64,000 nt of DNA from Serratia marcescens (lineage in GTDB: Bacteria > Pseudomonadota > Gammaproteobacteria > Enterobacterales > Enterobacteriaceae). Each line of letters starts with the position of its first letter. Position 1 is the stretch's first letter. The notes under the pieces are model-generated. The model did no database searches. It was not told the origin of the DNA and was given only the letters and a program-made list of their open reading frames with translations. Position numbers and translations under genes: made by a program. Of the stretch, positions 42,938 through 53,737 are shown one piece after another. The stretch covers positions 1,054,001 to 1,118,000 of the forward strand of contig NZ_JARVZZ010000001.1 in assembly GCF_029846115.1 (NCBI RefSeq), read 5' to 3'.

Positions 42938-44035
42938 GTGAACTTACTCACTATGAGTACTGAAATTCTATTTGTTTTCCTGTTTTCTTTGGCTTTTCTC
43001 TTTGTTGCCCGCAAGGCGGCAAAACGTATTGGTCTGGTAGATAAACCCAATTATCGCAAACGCCATCAGGGGCTGATTCCGCTGGTCGGCGGTATTTCCG
43101 TTTATGCCGGACTGTGCTTCGCGTTTTGGATTTCGGAACAACCTATCGCGCACGCCAAGCTTTATCTTACCTGCGCCGGCATTCTGGTGTTTGTGGGCGC
43201 GCTCGACGATCGTTTCGACATCAGCGTTAAAATCCGCGCCTTGGTGCAGGCGTTGGTCGGCATTGCCATGATGGTGTTCGCCGGTCTGTATCTGCGCAGC
43301 TTCGGCCATGTGCTGGGCGACTGGGAGATGTTGCTGGGGCCGTTCGGCTATCTGGTGACGCTGTTCGCGGTATGGGCGGCGATCAACGCCTTCAACATGG
43401 TCGACGGCATTGATGGCTTGCTGGGTGGGCTGTCGTGCGTCTCCTTCGGCGCGCTGGGTCTGTTGCTGTACCTGAGTGGCCACCATGAGATGGCCTTCTG
43501 GTGCTTTGCGATGATCGCCACCATCGTTCCCTATATTTTGCTCAACCTCGGCATCCTCGGCCGCCGTTATAAGGTGTTCATGGGGGACGCCGGCAGTACC
43601 CTGATCGGCTTTACCGCCATTTGGCTGCTGCTGCAAAGCTCGCAGGGTAAGGCACACTCGATTAACCCGGTGACCGCGCTGTGGATCATCGCTATTCCGC
43701 TGATGGACATGATAGCAATCATGTATCGTCGTTTACGCAAGGGGATGAGCCCCTTCTCTCCCGATCGTCAACATATTCACCACCTGATCATGCGCGCCGG
43801 CTTTACGCCGCGGCAGGCTTTCGTGTTGATCACCCTGGCGGCCGCATTGCTGGCGGCGGTTGGCGTGATCGGCGAACGCCTGACTTTTATCCCAGAGTGG
43901 GTTATGTTGGCATTATTCTTGCTTGCTTTCTTCCTGTACGGTTACTGCATCAAGCGCGCCTGGCGGGTTGCGCGGTACATTAAGCGTATCAAGCGTCGCC
44001 TGCGGCGTTCGAGCGATAACAAGCAAGTATCTTAA
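42938..44035 (+). CDS. wecA: UDP-GlcNAc:undecaprenyl-phosphate GlcNAc-1-P transferase WecA
   Basis: WecA makes lipid I of enterobacterial common antigen and often also starts O-antigen synthesis. The GTG at 42938 gives 365 residues beginning VNLLTMSTE, matching the E. coli start (MNLLTVSTD); a longer frame from 42893 is not supported. About 11 membrane segments are visible with the family motifs GLVDKPNYRKRHQGLIP, DDRFD, NAFNMVDGIDGL, FMGDAGS and the HIHH loop DRQHIHHLIMRAGF. The tail is strongly basic. It opens the wec cluster, 20 bp before wzzE. Confidence 0.96.
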   Translation: MNLLTMSTEILFVFLFSLAFLFVARKAAKRIGLVDKPNYRKRHQGLIPLVGGISVYAGLCFAFWISEQPIAHAKLYLTCAGILVFVGALDDRFDISVKIRALVQALVGIAMMVFAGLYLRSFGHVLGDWEMLLGPFGYLVTLFAVWAAINAFNMVDGIDGLLGGLSCVSFGALGLLLYLSGHHEMAFWCFAMIATIVPYILLNLGILGRRYKVFMGDAGSTLIGFTAIWLLLQSSQGKAHSINPVTALWIIAIPLMDMIAIMYRRLRKGMSPFSPDRQHIHHLIMRAGFTPRQAFVLITLAAALLAAVGVIGERLTFIPEWVMLALFLLAFFLYGYCIKRAWRVARYIKRIKRRLRRSSDNKQVS

Positions 44036-44055
44036 CCAGAGGCTTTTTGGCTGTG

Positions 44056-45108
44056 ATGAATCCAGAAACAACGTCTGACAAGCATATCCCGACGGTGGAT
44101 AACGAACTCGATATCCGCGGCCTGTGCTGCACCCTGTGGCGTGGCAAACCGTGGATTATCGGCATTGCGGTGCTGTTCGCGGCGGTCGCGTTGATCGTCT
44201 CTTATCTGGTTAAGCAAGAGTGGAGCGCGACCGCAATCACCGATAAGCCCACGGTGAATGCGTTGGGCGGTTACTACTCCCAGCAGCAGTTCCTGCGTAA
44301 TCTGGACGTGCGCACGCTGCCGGCGACGGCCGGCGATCAGCCGAGCATCGCGGATGAAGCTTACAATGAGTTCATCATGCAGCTGGCGGCTTACGATACG
44401 CGTCGCGATTTCTGGCTGCAGAGCGATTACTACAAGCAACGTCAGGAAGGGGATGCCCGCGCCGATGCGGCGCTGCTCGACGAGCTGATCAACAACATCC
44501 TGTTCACGCCGCGCGACGACAAAAAAGTGCCGAACGACGGCGTGAAGCTGACGGCGGAAACCGCTGCGGACGCCAACCGCCTGCTGCGTCAATACGTGGC
44601 CTTCGCCAGCCACCGCGCTGCCCTGCACCTGAATGAAGAGATTCAGGGGGCGTGGGCCGCTCGCACCACCTCGATGAAAGCGCAGGTTAAGCGCCAGGAA
44701 GCGGTGGCGGAGTCGGTTTACAAGCGCGAGCTGAACACCACGCAGCAGGCGCTGAAAATCGCCGAAAGCCAAGGGATCAGCCGCACGCAAACCGACACTC
44801 CGGCCGAGCAACTGCCGGATTCGGATCTGTTCCTGCTGGGCCGGCCAATGCTGCAGGCGCGTCTGGAAGGCCTGCAGGCCTCCGGCCCGACCTATGACCT
44901 GGATTACGATCAGAACCGTGCGATGCTGGCGACGCTGAACGTTGGCCCGACCTTGGATGAGAAGTTCCAGACCTATCGTTATTTGCGCACGCCGGAAGAG
45001 CCGGTAAAACGCGACAGCCCGCGCCGGGTCTTCTGGCTGATTTTGTGGGGCGCGATGGGTGCTTTGGTTGGCGCGGGTGTTGCCTTGGCGCGTCGGCCGC
45101 GTAGTTAA
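44056..45108 (+). CDS. wzzE: ECA polysaccharide chain-length regulator WzzE
   Basis: WzzE is a polysaccharide co-polymerase that sets the modal length of common-antigen chains. The ATG at 44056 gives 350 residues (E. coli 348); GTG 44053 and TTG 44047 in the same frame are weaker. Two membrane helices (about 29-50 and 325-345) enclose a periplasmic helical domain. PTVNALGGYYSQQQFLRNLDVR follows the first helix and LRTPEEPVKRDSPRRVFWL, with the Wzz proline motif, precedes the second. Confidence 0.94.
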   Translation: MNPETTSDKHIPTVDNELDIRGLCCTLWRGKPWIIGIAVLFAAVALIVSYLVKQEWSATAITDKPTVNALGGYYSQQQFLRNLDVRTLPATAGDQPSIADEAYNEFIMQLAAYDTRRDFWLQSDYYKQRQEGDARADAALLDELINNILFTPRDDKKVPNDGVKLTAETAADANRLLRQYVAFASHRAALHLNEEIQGAWAARTTSMKAQVKRQEAVAESVYKRELNTTQQALKIAESQGISRTQTDTPAEQLPDSDLFLLGRPMLQARLEGLQASGPTYDLDYDQNRAMLATLNVGPTLDEKFQTYRYLRTPEEPVKRDSPRRVFWLILWGAMGALVGAGVALARRPRS

Positions 45109-45193
45109 AAATAATATAATAATCTGATGCAGGGCGCGTGAGCGCCCCATTCGCAGGCGGGGCCTGCGATTAACCGACCAAAAGAGATTCGCT

Positions 45194-46324
45194 GTGAAAG
45201 TGTTGACTGTTTTCGGCACCAGACCTGAAGCCATTAAAATGGCGCCGCTGGTACATGCACTGGCCCAGGATGAGGCCTTTGACGCAAGAGTCTGCGTAAC
45301 GGCACAGCATCGTGAGATGTTGGATCAGGTATTGCGGTTGTTTGAGATCACGCCGGATTACGACCTGAACATCATGAAACCCGGCCAGGGGTTAACGGAA
45401 ATCACCTGTCGCATCCTGGAAGGGCTGAAAGGGGTGTTGGAAGACTTCAAACCGGACGTGGTGCTGGTGCACGGCGATACCACTACCACGCTGGCGACCA
45501 GCCTGGCGGCGTTCTATCAACGCATTCCCGTTGGGCATGTCGAGGCCGGGCTGCGCACCGGCAATCTGTATTCTCCGTGGCCGGAAGAGGCCAACCGCAA
45601 ACTGACCGGCCATCTGGCGATGTACCATTTCGCGCCAACCGAAAACTCGCGACAAAATCTGTTGCGCGAGCTGCTGCCGGACAACCGTATTTTCGTGACC
45701 GGCAATACGGTGATCGATGCGCTGTTCTGGGTGCGTGACCGTGTGATGAGCGATGCCGCGCTGCGAGCTGACCTGGCGCAGCGTTACCCGTTCCTCGATG
45801 CCGACAAGAAACTGATTCTGGTCACCGGCCATCGCCGCGAAAGCTTTGGCGGCGGCTTTGAGCGAATTTGCAGCGCGCTGGCGGAGATTGCCCGCAACCA
45901 TCCGGAAGTGCAGGTAGTGTATCCGGTGCATCTCAATCCGAACGTCAGTGAGCCGGTGAATCGCATCTTGAAAGGTATCGACAACGTCATGCTGATCGAG
46001 CCGCAGGATTATCTGCCGTTTGTCTATTTGATGACTCAGGCCTATATGATCCTGACCGATTCCGGCGGTATTCAGGAAGAGGCGCCATCGTTAGGCAAAC
46101 CGGTGCTGGTGATGCGCGACACCACCGAACGCCCGGAAGCGATAGATGCGGGCACGGTACGCCTGGTCGGCACCGATGTAGCCAAAATTGTTGAAGCGGT
46201 GACCCGGCTGTTGACGGACGAAAGCGAATATCACGCGATGAGTCGGGCGCATAACCCATACGGTGACGGACATGCCTGTCAGCGTATCCTCGAAGCTTTA
46301 AAGAATCATCAGGTGACACTATGA
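45194..46324 (+). CDS. wecB: UDP-N-acetylglucosamine 2-epimerase WecB
   Basis: WecB converts UDP-GlcNAc to UDP-ManNAc, the first step towards the ManNAcA residue of common antigen. The 376 residues start at GTG 45194 ([15 protein letters not shown]), as supported by the family N-terminus. Conserved motifs include [44 protein letters not shown] and [21 protein letters not shown]. Its last codons overlap the wecC start as ATGA. Confidence 0.96.
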   Translation: MKVLTVFGTRPEAIKMAPLVHALAQDEAFDARVCVTAQHREMLDQVLRLFEITPDYDLNIMKPGQGLTEITCRILEGLKGVLEDFKPDVVLVHGDTTTTLATSLAAFYQRIPVGHVEAGLRTGNLYSPWPEEANRKLTGHLAMYHFAPTENSRQNLLRELLPDNRIFVTGNTVIDALFWVRDRVMSDAALRADLAQRYPFLDADKKLILVTGHRRESFGGGFERICSALAEIARNHPEVQVVYPVHLNPNVSEPVNRILKGIDNVMLIEPQDYLPFVYLMTQAYMILTDSGGIQEEAPSLGKPVLVMRDTTERPEAIDAGTVRLVGTDVAKIVEAVTRLLTDESEYHAMSRAHNPYGDGHACQRILEALKNHQVTL

Positions 46325-47583
46325 GTTTTGACACTATTTCGGTTATCGGCCTGGGTTATATCGGCTTGCCAACGGCGGCGGCGTTCGCTTCCCGCAAGAA
46401 AAAAGTGGTGGGTGTAGATGTTAACCAACATGCGGTAGATACCATTAACCGCGGTGCGATCCACATCGTCGAGCCGGATCTGGACAAAGTGGTCAAGGAC
46501 GCCGTCGACGGCGGTTTCCTGCAAGCGGTGACCAAACCGCTGGCGGCCGATGCGTTCCTGATCGCGGTGCCTACGCCGTTCAAGGGCGATCACGAGCCGG
46601 ATCTGGCCTATGTCGAAACGGCGGCGAAATCGCTGGCGCCGGTGCTGAAAAAAGGCGATCTGGTGATCCTGGAGTCCACCTCGCCGGTAGGTGCCACCGA
46701 ACAGATGGCGGAATGGCTGGCGCAGGCGCGCAGCGATCTTAGCTTCCCGCAACAAGCGGGCGAAGCGGCGGACGTGAATATCGCCTACTGCCCAGAGCGC
46801 GTACTGCCGGGGCAGGTGATGGTGGAACTGATTCAAAACGACCGGGTGATCGGTGGCATGACGCCGAAGTGCTCGGAACGTGCCAGCGCGCTGTACAAGA
46901 TTTTCCTCGAGGGCGAATGCGTGATCACCAACTCGCGCACTGCCGAGATGTGCAAGCTGACGGAAAACAGCTTCCGCGACGTGAATATCGCCTTTGCCAA
47001 CGAATTGTCGTTGATTTGCGCCGAACAGGGGATCAACGTCTGGGAACTGATCCGCCTGGCGAATCGCCATCCACGGGTGAATATTCTGCAGCCGGGGCCG
47101 GGCGTCGGCGGTCACTGTATCGCCGTCGATCCGTGGTTTATCGTGGCGCAGAACCCGCAGCAGGCGCGCCTGATCCACACCGCTCGCCTGGTGAACGACG
47201 GTAAACCGTTGTGGGTGGTCGACCGGGTGAAAGCGGCGGTGGCCGATTGCCTGGCCGCCACCGACAAGCGCGCGTCCGAGGTGAAAATTGCCTGCTTCGG
47301 CCTGGCCTTCAAGCCGAATATCGACGATCTGCGTGAAAGCCCGGCGGTGGAAGTTGCCCATTTGATCGCTGAATGGCACGTCGGCGAAACGCTGGCGGTG
47401 GAACCGAACGTCGAACAGTTGCCGAAGTCGCTGACGGGTCATGTGACGTTGACGCCAATCGCTGAGGCGTTGCAGCAGGCCGATGTGATCGTGATGTTGG
47501 TCGATCACCAACAGTTCAAGGCCATCCGGCCGGAAGATGTAAAACAAACATGGGTTGTTGATACCAAAGGAGTATGGCGTTGA
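46321..47583 (+). CDS. wecC: UDP-N-acetyl-D-mannosamine dehydrogenase WecC
   Basis: WecC oxidises UDP-ManNAc in two NAD-dependent steps to UDP-ManNAcA. The 420 residues show an N-terminal Rossmann fold ([16 protein letters not shown]), the middle linker helix, and the catalytic cysteine C266 in [15 protein letters not shown]-terminal UDP-sugar domain with [17 protein letters not shown] follows. It overlaps wecB by 4 nt and the TTG start of rffG by 4 nt. Confidence 0.96.
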   Translation: MSFDTISVIGLGYIGLPTAAAFASRKKKVVGVDVNQHAVDTINRGAIHIVEPDLDKVVKDAVDGGFLQAVTKPLAADAFLIAVPTPFKGDHEPDLAYVETAAKSLAPVLKKGDLVILESTSPVGATEQMAEWLAQARSDLSFPQQAGEAADVNIAYCPERVLPGQVMVELIQNDRVIGGMTPKCSERASALYKIFLEGECVITNSRTAEMCKLTENSFRDVNIAFANELSLICAEQGINVWELIRLANRHPRVNILQPGPGVGGHCIAVDPWFIVAQNPQQARLIHTARLVNDGKPLWVVDRVKAAVADCLAATDKRASEVKIACFGLAFKPNIDDLRESPAVEVAHLIAEWHVGETLAVEPNVEQLPKSLTGHVTLTPIAEALQQADVIVMLVDHQQFKAIRPEDVKQTWVVDTKGVWR

Positions 47584-48647
47584 AACGTATTTTAGTTACC
47601 GGTGGTGCCGGTTTCATTGGCTCCGCAGTTGTGCGGCACATCATCGAGGCCACCGGCGATAGTGTGGTGGTGGTGGATAAGCTGACCTATGCCGGTAACC
47701 TCGAGTCGCTGGCGGTGGTGGCCGAGAGCGAACGCTATGCTTTCGAGCGGGTCGACATCTGCGATCGCGCCGAGCTGGATCGGGTATTTGCCCAGTATCA
47801 GCCGGACGTAGTGATGCACCTGGCGGCGGAAAGCCACGTCGATCGCTCTATCGACGGCCCGGCGGCCTTTATCGAGACCAACGTGGTTGGCACTTACACT
47901 ATGCTGGAAGCGGCGCGCCATTACTGGCAGCCGTTGGCGGCGGAGAAGAAGCTGGCTTTCCGTTTCCATCATATCTCCACCGACGAAGTGTATGGCGACC
48001 TGCACGGCACCGACGATCTGTTTACCGAAACCACACCGTATGCGCCGAGCAGTCCGTATTCCGCCTCCAAAGCGTCGAGCGATCATTTGGTGCGTGCCTG
48101 GTTGCGCACCTACGGTCTGCCGACCCTTGTGACCAACTGTTCGAACAACTACGGCCCTTATCACTTCCCGGAGAAGTTGATTCCGTTGGTGATTCTGAAT
48201 GCGGTAGCCGGCAAACCGCTGCCGGTATACGGCAACGGCGCGCAGGTGCGCGACTGGCTGTATGTCGAGGATCACGCGCGCGCGCTCTATCAGGTTGTGA
48301 CCGAAGGCGTGGTGGGCGAAACTTACAATATCGGTGGCCATAACGAGCGCAAGAATATCGAAGTGGTGCAGACCATTTGCGATCTGCTGGAAGAACTCGC
48401 GCCGAATAAGCCGCAGGGCGTGGCGAACTACCGCGATCTGATCACTTACGTGAAGGATCGCCCTGGCCACGATATGCGTTATGCCATCGACGCCGGCAAA
48501 ATCGATCGTGAGTTGGGCTGGCGGCCGCAGGAAACCTTCGAAAGCGGCATTCGCAAGACGGTGGCCTGGTATCTGGCTAACGAAACCTGGTGGCGCCGGG
48601 TGCAAGACGGTTCTTATGCCGGTGAGCGTTTGGGGCTGTCAGATTAA
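47580..48647 (+). CDS. rffG: dTDP-glucose 4,6-dehydratase RffG (ECA branch)
   Basis: RffG makes dTDP-4-keto-6-deoxyglucose for the Fuc4NAc residue. I prefer the TTG at 47580. It is 7 nt after AGGAG, overlaps the wecC stop as TTGA, yields 355 residues (E. coli 355) and begins LKRILVTGG like the homologue. The in-frame ATG at 47574 sits only 1 nt from that ribosome binding site. The SDR motifs are [16 protein letters not shown] (the catalytic Thr-Asp-Glu) and the YxxxK pattern in [10 protein letters not shown]. Downstream, [14 protein letters not shown] is a family stretch. Confidence 0.95.
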   Translation: MKRILVTGGAGFIGSAVVRHIIEATGDSVVVVDKLTYAGNLESLAVVAESERYAFERVDICDRAELDRVFAQYQPDVVMHLAAESHVDRSIDGPAAFIETNVVGTYTMLEAARHYWQPLAAEKKLAFRFHHISTDEVYGDLHGTDDLFTETTPYAPSSPYSASKASSDHLVRAWLRTYGLPTLVTNCSNNYGPYHFPEKLIPLVILNAVAGKPLPVYGNGAQVRDWLYVEDHARALYQVVTEGVVGETYNIGGHNERKNIEVVQTICDLLEELAPNKPQGVANYRDLITYVKDRPGHDMRYAIDAGKIDRELGWRPQETFESGIRKTVAWYLANETWWRRVQDGSYAGERLGLSD

Positions 48648-48695
48648 TTTAACGCCGCGTCGCTTTGCGCCGGCGCGGCGGGTTTTGGAGTAAGT

Positions 48696-49577
48696 ATGAA
48701 AGGTATTATTCTGGCTGGCGGTTCCGGTACGCGTCTGCATCCGATTACTCGTGGCGTGTCCAAGCAACTGCTGCCGATTTATGACAAGCCGATGATCTAT
48801 TACCCGATGTCGGTACTGATGTTGGCGGGGATCCGCGACATTTTGATCATCTCGACTCCGGAAGATCTGCCGTCCTTCGAGCGTTTGTTGGGTAACGGCG
48901 AACAGTTCGGCGTCAATCTCAGCTACGCTGCGCAGCCTAAGCCGGAAGGTCTGGCGCAGGCGTTTCTGATCGGCGAGGAGTTTATCAACGGCGATTCTTG
49001 CTGCCTGGTGTTGGGAGATAACATCTTCTTCGGCCAATCTTTCAGCCCGAAATTAAAAACCGTCGCGGCTCGCACCGAAGGTGCCACCGTGTTCGGTTAT
49101 CAGGTGATGGATCCCGAACGCTTTGGCGTCGTGGAGTTTGACGAAAATTTCCGCGCGCTGTCGATCGAAGAAAAGCCGAAGAAACCGAAATCCGATTGGG
49201 CGGTGACCGGCCTGTACTTCTACGATAGCCAGGTGGTGGAGTTTGCCAAGCAGGTGAAGCCTTCCGAACGCGGCGAGCTGGAAATCACCAGCATCAACCA
49301 GATGTATCTGGAGCGTGGTGAACTGACCGTCGAGCTGTTGGGGCGTGGTTTCGCCTGGCTGGACACCGGGACTCACGACAGCCTGCTGGAAGCCAGCAGC
49401 TTCGTGCAGACGGTAGAAAAGCGCCAGGGCTTTAAAATCGCCTGTCTGGAAGAGATCGCCTGGCGTAACGGCTGGCTGGATGACAAGGGGCTGAAACGCG
49501 CCGCCACCTCATTGTCCAAAACGGGCTACGGCAAGTATTTGCTGGATCTGCTGCATGCGCGTCCACGCCACTATTGA
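48696..49577 (+). CDS. rffH: Glucose-1-phosphate thymidylyltransferase RffH (ECA branch)
   Basis: RffH joins dTTP and glucose-1-phosphate to give dTDP-glucose for the Fuc4NAc branch. The 293 residues are the length of RmlA/RffH enzymes and contain the nucleotidyl-transferase loop [30 protein letters not shown] with R13 and K23. [19 protein letters not shown] and [19 protein letters not shown] follow. A GGAG lies upstream of the ATG. The end overlaps rffC by 23 nt. Confidence 0.96.
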   Translation: MKGIILAGGSGTRLHPITRGVSKQLLPIYDKPMIYYPMSVLMLAGIRDILIISTPEDLPSFERLLGNGEQFGVNLSYAAQPKPEGLAQAFLIGEEFINGDSCCLVLGDNIFFGQSFSPKLKTVAARTEGATVFGYQVMDPERFGVVEFDENFRALSIEEKPKKPKSDWAVTGLYFYDSQVVEFAKQVKPSERGELEITSINQMYLERGELTVELLGRGFAWLDTGTHDSLLEASSFVQTVEKRQGFKIACLEEIAWRNGWLDDKGLKRAATSLSKTGYGKYLLDLLHARPRHY

Positions 49578-50286
49578 GCCTTTGTCATGGGAAAGCGAGT
49601 TTTTCGCACTAGACAGCGCGAAACTCGGCTTCTCCTCCTCGGCTCCGGTGCTTGTCGAAGCCGATCTGGCGGCTTATGCCCTGGTGCAGGCAAAAATTCC
49701 CGCGCAGCAACTGGCATTGGCGGATAGTCTCGCCGGCTTGGGATTTCGTCTGGTTGAGGGTGAGGTCGATCTGGTCCTGGCTCTTGAGCGTGAACGAGCG
49801 GCGGAACCCGGCGACGGAGCCCAGACTTCCCGTCTGGCAACCGAGTCCGATATCCCGGCATTGCGTGCCGCGGCGGCTCAGGCGTTCACCGTCAGCCGCT
49901 TTCGCGCACCTTGGTATCAACCTGATGACAGCGGCCGGTTTTATGCTTTGTGGATTGAAAAGGCCGTTTTAGGCACGTTCGATCATCAGTGCCTGTTGGC
50001 TCTGGACAACCAGGGGCAACCCGAAGGCTTTGTCAGCCTGCGTGACATTGGCGGTCAGGAAATGCGTATCGGCCTGCTGGCGGCTTTCCCTGGCGCATCC
50101 GGCCGGGGCGTGGGCGCCAGGCTGATGGCCGCGGCGATCGCCGAATGTCGGCAGCAGGGGATGCAGCGCCTGCGGGTTGCGACCCAGATAAGCAATATCG
50201 CCGCATTACGACTCTATCAACGACAGGGTGCCGTGATTGAAAGCACCGCGTATTGGTTATACAGAGGTAGACATGATTCCATTTAA
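49555..50286 (+). CDS. rffC: dTDP-4-amino-4,6-dideoxygalactose acetyltransferase WecD/RffC
   Basis: RffC acetylates dTDP-Fuc4N with acetyl-CoA to give dTDP-Fuc4NAc. The 243 residues (slightly longer than E. coli, about 224) have a variable N-terminal half and a GNAT domain in the C-terminal half. [24 protein letters not shown] is the acetyl-CoA pyrophosphate loop, and [33 protein letters not shown] is the closing motif. It starts inside the end of rffH and its end overlaps wecE by 14 nt. The N-terminal region is the least conserved part. Confidence 0.93.
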   Translation: MRVHATIEPLSWESEFFALDSAKLGFSSSAPVLVEADLAAYALVQAKIPAQQLALADSLAGLGFRLVEGEVDLVLALERERAAEPGDGAQTSRLATESDIPALRAAAAQAFTVSRFRAPWYQPDDSGRFYALWIEKAVLGTFDHQCLLALDNQGQPEGFVSLRDIGGQEMRIGLLAAFPGASGRGVGARLMAAAIAECRQQGMQRLRVATQISNIAALRLYQRQGAVIESTAYWLYRGRHDSI

Positions 50287-51403
50287 CGCTCCACCGGTTG
50301 TTGGCACTGAACTGGAATATATGCAGGCTGCCATGGGCAGCGGCAAATTGTGCGGCGACGGCGGTTTCACCCGTCGCTGCCAGCAGTGGATGGAACAGCG
50401 TTTCGGCAGCGCGAAAGTGTTGTTGACGCCTTCCTGCACCGCGTCGTTGGAAATGGCCGCCATCTTGCTGGATATTCAGCCGGGTGACGAAGTGATCATG
50501 CCGAGCTTTACCTTCGTTTCTACCGCCAACGCCTTTGTGCTGCGCGGCGCTAAAGTGGTATTCGTCGACCTGCGTCCGGACACCATGAACATCGACGAAA
50601 CCAAAATCGAAGCGGCGATCACCGATAAAACCCGCGCGATTGTGCCAGTGCACTATGCTGGCGTTGCCTGCGAGATGGATACCATCATGGCGCTGGCGAA
50701 GAAATATAACCTGTTCGTGGTGGAAGACGCCGCGCAGGGCGTGATGTCGACCTACAAAGGCAAGGCATTGGGCACCATTGGCCATATCGGCTGCTTCAGC
50801 TTCCATGAAACCAAAAACTACACCGCCGGCGGCGAAGGCGGCGCGACGCTGGTGAACGATCCGGCCTTGATCGATCGGGCGGAAGTCATCCGCGAAAAAG
50901 GCACCAACCGCAGCCAGTTCTTCCGTGGCCAGGTCGATAAATATACCTGGCGCGACATCGGTTCCAGCTATCTGATGTCTGACCTGCAGGCCGCCTACCT
51001 GTGGGGCCAGTTGGAAGTGGCGGAACGCATCAACCAGCGCCGTTTGGCACTGTGGCAGAAGTACTACGACAGCTTCCTGCCGTTGGCGCAGTCAGGGCGC
51101 ATCGAGTTGCCGATCGTGCCGGCGGACTGCGTGCATAACGCGCATATGTTCTATATCAAGCTGCGTGATATCGAAGAGCGCACGGCCTTTATCGACTACC
51201 TGAAGGAAGCCGAAATCATGGCGGTGTTCCACTATATCCCGCTGCATGATTGCCCGGCCGGTGAACAGTTCGGTCGCTTTGCCGGTGAAGATCGTTACAC
51301 CACACAGGAAAGCGCGCGCCTGGTGCGTTTGCCGCTGTTCTACAATATGTCTGATGTCAATCAGCGTACGGTAATCAATACCATTCTGAGCTTCTTCGCC
51401 TGA
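50273..51403 (+). CDS. wecE: dTDP-4-amino-4,6-dideoxygalactose transaminase WecE
   Basis: WecE is a PLP enzyme that transfers the amino group from glutamate to dTDP-4-keto-6-deoxyglucose. The ATG at 50273 gives 376 residues, the E. coli length; the frame opens earlier at 50237 but lacks family sequence there. The DegT/DnrJ motifs are LTPSCTASLEMAA, VVEDAAQGV, and the PLP lysine K181 in FHETKNYTAGGEGG. It overlaps rffC and is followed 1 bp later by wzxE. Confidence 0.96.
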   Translation: MIPFNAPPVVGTELEYMQAAMGSGKLCGDGGFTRRCQQWMEQRFGSAKVLLTPSCTASLEMAAILLDIQPGDEVIMPSFTFVSTANAFVLRGAKVVFVDLRPDTMNIDETKIEAAITDKTRAIVPVHYAGVACEMDTIMALAKKYNLFVVEDAAQGVMSTYKGKALGTIGHIGCFSFHETKNYTAGGEGGATLVNDPALIDRAEVIREKGTNRSQFFRGQVDKYTWRDIGSSYLMSDLQAAYLWGQLEVAERINQRRLALWQKYYDSFLPLAQSGRIELPIVPADCVHNAHMFYIKLRDIEERTAFIDYLKEAEIMAVFHYIPLHDCPAGEQFGRFAGEDRYTTQESARLVRLPLFYNMSDVNQRTVINTILSFFA

Positions 51404-51404
51404 T

Positions 51405-52655
51405 ATGTCGTTGGCAAAAGCATCGATATGGACCGCCGGCTCCACGCTGATCAAAATCGGCGTGGGGCTGTTGGTAGTGAAACTGCTGGCGGTGGCGTTT
51501 GGCCCCAGCGGGGTGGGGCAGGCGGGTAACTTCCGCCAGTTGATTACCGTGCTGGGCGTGCTGTCCGGCGCGGGCATTTTTAACGGCATCACCAAATACG
51601 TGGCGGAGTACCACCAGGATCCGCAGCGTCTGCGTCTGGCGGTGGGCACCGCGTCGAGCATCGTGCTGGTTTTTTCGACCTTGCTGGCGCTGGTGTTTCT
51701 GTTCGCTGCTGAACCGATCAGCATTGGGTTGTTCGGGCATGCCGATTACGTCGATGTAGTGCGCGCCGTCGCCTTCATTCAGATGGGCATCGCCTACGCC
51801 AACCTGTTCATGGCGGTGCTGAAAGGCTATCGCGATGCGATGGGCAATGCGCTGGCGGTGATCGGCGGCAGCCTGATTGGCGTGGTAGCTTATTACCTGT
51901 GCTTCAAGCTGGGGGGCTATGAAGGCGCGCTGGCGGGGCTGGCGCTGGTGCCGGCGTTGGTGGTGTTGCCTGCCGGGCTGATGCTGTGGCGGCGCAAAAC
52001 GCTGCCGCTGCGCTATCTGGCGCCGCGTTGGGACAAACTCGTGGCCGGCAACCTCGGCAAATTCACCCTCATGGCGTTGATCACCTCGGTCACGCTGCCG
52101 GTGGCCTACGTGATGATGCGTAACCTGTTGGCTGCCCATTACGGCTGGGATGAGGTGGGGATTTGGCAGGGCGTCAGCAGCATTTCCGATGCCTATCTGC
52201 AGTTCATCACCGCTTCGTTTACCGTCTATCTGCTGCCGACGCTGTCGCGGCTTACGGACAAGGGCGCTATCTCGCGGGAGATCGTGCGCTCGCTGAAATT
52301 CGTGCTGCCGGCGGTAGCGGTGGCGAGCTTTACGGTTTGGGTGCTGCGCGATTTCGCTATTTGGCTGCTGTTCTCGGACAAGTTTGTTGCCATGCGCGAT
52401 CTGTTTGCCTGGCAGCTGGTGGGCGACGTGCTGAAAGTCGGGGCCTATGTGTTCGGCTATCTGGTGATCGCCAAAGCGTCGCTGCGCTTCTATATCCTGA
52501 CGGAAGTCAGCCAGTTTCTGCTGCTGACGCTGTTCTCGCACTGGCTGATCCCGCTGCATGGCGCGCTGGGGGCGGCTCAGGCCTATATGGCAACCTACAT
52601 CGTGTATTTCGCGCTCTGTAGCTGCGTGTTTCTTATTTATCGTAGACGAGTATGA
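51405..52655 (+). CDS. wzxE: Lipid III flippase WzxE
   Basis: WzxE flips the trisaccharide lipid III of common antigen from the cytoplasmic to the periplasmic face of the inner membrane. The 416 residues (E. coli 416) form 12 membrane segments of the MOP/PST family. The N-terminal [38 protein letters not shown] is strongly conserved. Further stretches are [20 protein letters not shown] and [22 protein letters not shown]. The stop overlaps the wecF start (ATGA). Confidence 0.95.
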   Translation: MSLAKASIWTAGSTLIKIGVGLLVVKLLAVAFGPSGVGQAGNFRQLITVLGVLSGAGIFNGITKYVAEYHQDPQRLRLAVGTASSIVLVFSTLLALVFLFAAEPISIGLFGHADYVDVVRAVAFIQMGIAYANLFMAVLKGYRDAMGNALAVIGGSLIGVVAYYLCFKLGGYEGALAGLALVPALVVLPAGLMLWRRKTLPLRYLAPRWDKLVAGNLGKFTLMALITSVTLPVAYVMMRNLLAAHYGWDEVGIWQGVSSISDAYLQFITASFTVYLLPTLSRLTDKGAISREIVRSLKFVLPAVAVASFTVWVLRDFAIWLLFSDKFVAMRDLFAWQLVGDVLKVGAYVFGYLVIAKASLRFYILTEVSQFLLLTLFSHWLIPLHGALGAAQAYMATYIVYFALCSCVFLIYRRRV

Positions 52656-53737
52656 CCACACTGATTCACGTTCTGGGATCCGATATCCCGCATCATAACC
52701 AGACGGTGCTGCGCTTCTTCAACGACGTGCTGGCGCCGCGTCTGCCTGCTGAGCAAACGCGGCATTTTATGGTGGCGGCCAAGGATGTGGCGGCACTGGG
52801 AGATTTCCCCGCCCTGAACATTGAGCCCTACGCAGACAAGAAAAGCCTGGCGGCAGCGGTCATCGCCCGTGCCCAGGCCGATCGCGATGCGCGCTTCTTC
52901 CTGCACGGCCAGTTCAATCCGGGGCTGTGGCTGGCGCTGTTGAGCGGCAAGATCAAGGCGCGTCAGGTCAGTTGGCATATCTGGGGCGCCGATCTGTATG
53001 AAGACGCCACCAGCTGGAAATTCCGTCTGTTCTATCTGCTGCGCCGCATTGCGCAGGGGCGAGTAGGGAATGTGTTTGCCACTCGCGGCGACGTGATTCA
53101 CTACCAGCAGCGCCATGCGCGGGTGCCAGCCTCGCTGCTGTACTTCCCGACCCGCATGGATCCGGCGCTGACCGACGTTCACGTCGAGAAAAACCTGGCC
53201 GGGCCGATGACGATTCTGGTGGGTAACTCCGGCGATCGCAGCAATCGGCATATCGAAGCGCTGCGGGCGATTCATCAGCAGTTCGGCGCCGACGTGCGCG
53301 TGATCCTGCCGATGGGTTATCCGGCCAACAACGATGCCTACATCGAGCAGGTACGCGCCGCCGGGTTGCCGCTGTTCGGCGAGAAAAACCTGCAGCTGCT
53401 CACGCAGCAGGTGGCGTTCGAGGACTACCTCAATATTCTGCGCGCCTGCGATCTGGGCTATTTCATTTTCAATCGCCAGCAGGGGATTGGCACCCTGTGC
53501 CTGCTGATTCAGTTCGGCGTGCCTTTTGTGCTCAGCCGGCAAAACCCGTTCTGGCAGGATTTGGCGGAACAGCATCTGCCGGTGCTGTTCTACGGCGATT
53601 CGCTGGACGAGGCGGTGGTGCGTGAAGCGCAGCGTCAGCTGGCGGCGGTGGATAAACAGGCGATCGCCTTCTTCAATCCGAACTATGTCGACGGCTGGCA
53701 GCAAGCTCTGGCGTTGGCGGCGGGAGAAAGCTCATGA
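52652..53737 (+). CDS. wecF: TDP-Fuc4NAc:lipid II Fuc4NAc transferase WecF
   Basis: WecF adds the third sugar, Fuc4NAc, to lipid II on the cytoplasmic face, giving lipid III. The 361 residues match family GT56 in length. [23 protein letters not shown] begins the protein, [25 protein letters not shown] and [20 protein letters not shown] are conserved, and [18 protein letters not shown] lies near the end. It overlaps wzxE and wzyE by 4 nt on each side. Confidence 0.95.
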   Translation: MTTLIHVLGSDIPHHNQTVLRFFNDVLAPRLPAEQTRHFMVAAKDVAALGDFPALNIEPYADKKSLAAAVIARAQADRDARFFLHGQFNPGLWLALLSGKIKARQVSWHIWGADLYEDATSWKFRLFYLLRRIAQGRVGNVFATRGDVIHYQQRHARVPASLLYFPTRMDPALTDVHVEKNLAGPMTILVGNSGDRSNRHIEALRAIHQQFGADVRVILPMGYPANNDAYIEQVRAAGLPLFGEKNLQLLTQQVAFEDYLNILRACDLGYFIFNRQQGIGTLCLLIQFGVPFVLSRQNPFWQDLAEQHLPVLFYGDSLDEAVVREAQRQLAAVDKQAIAFFNPNYVDGWQQALALAAGESS

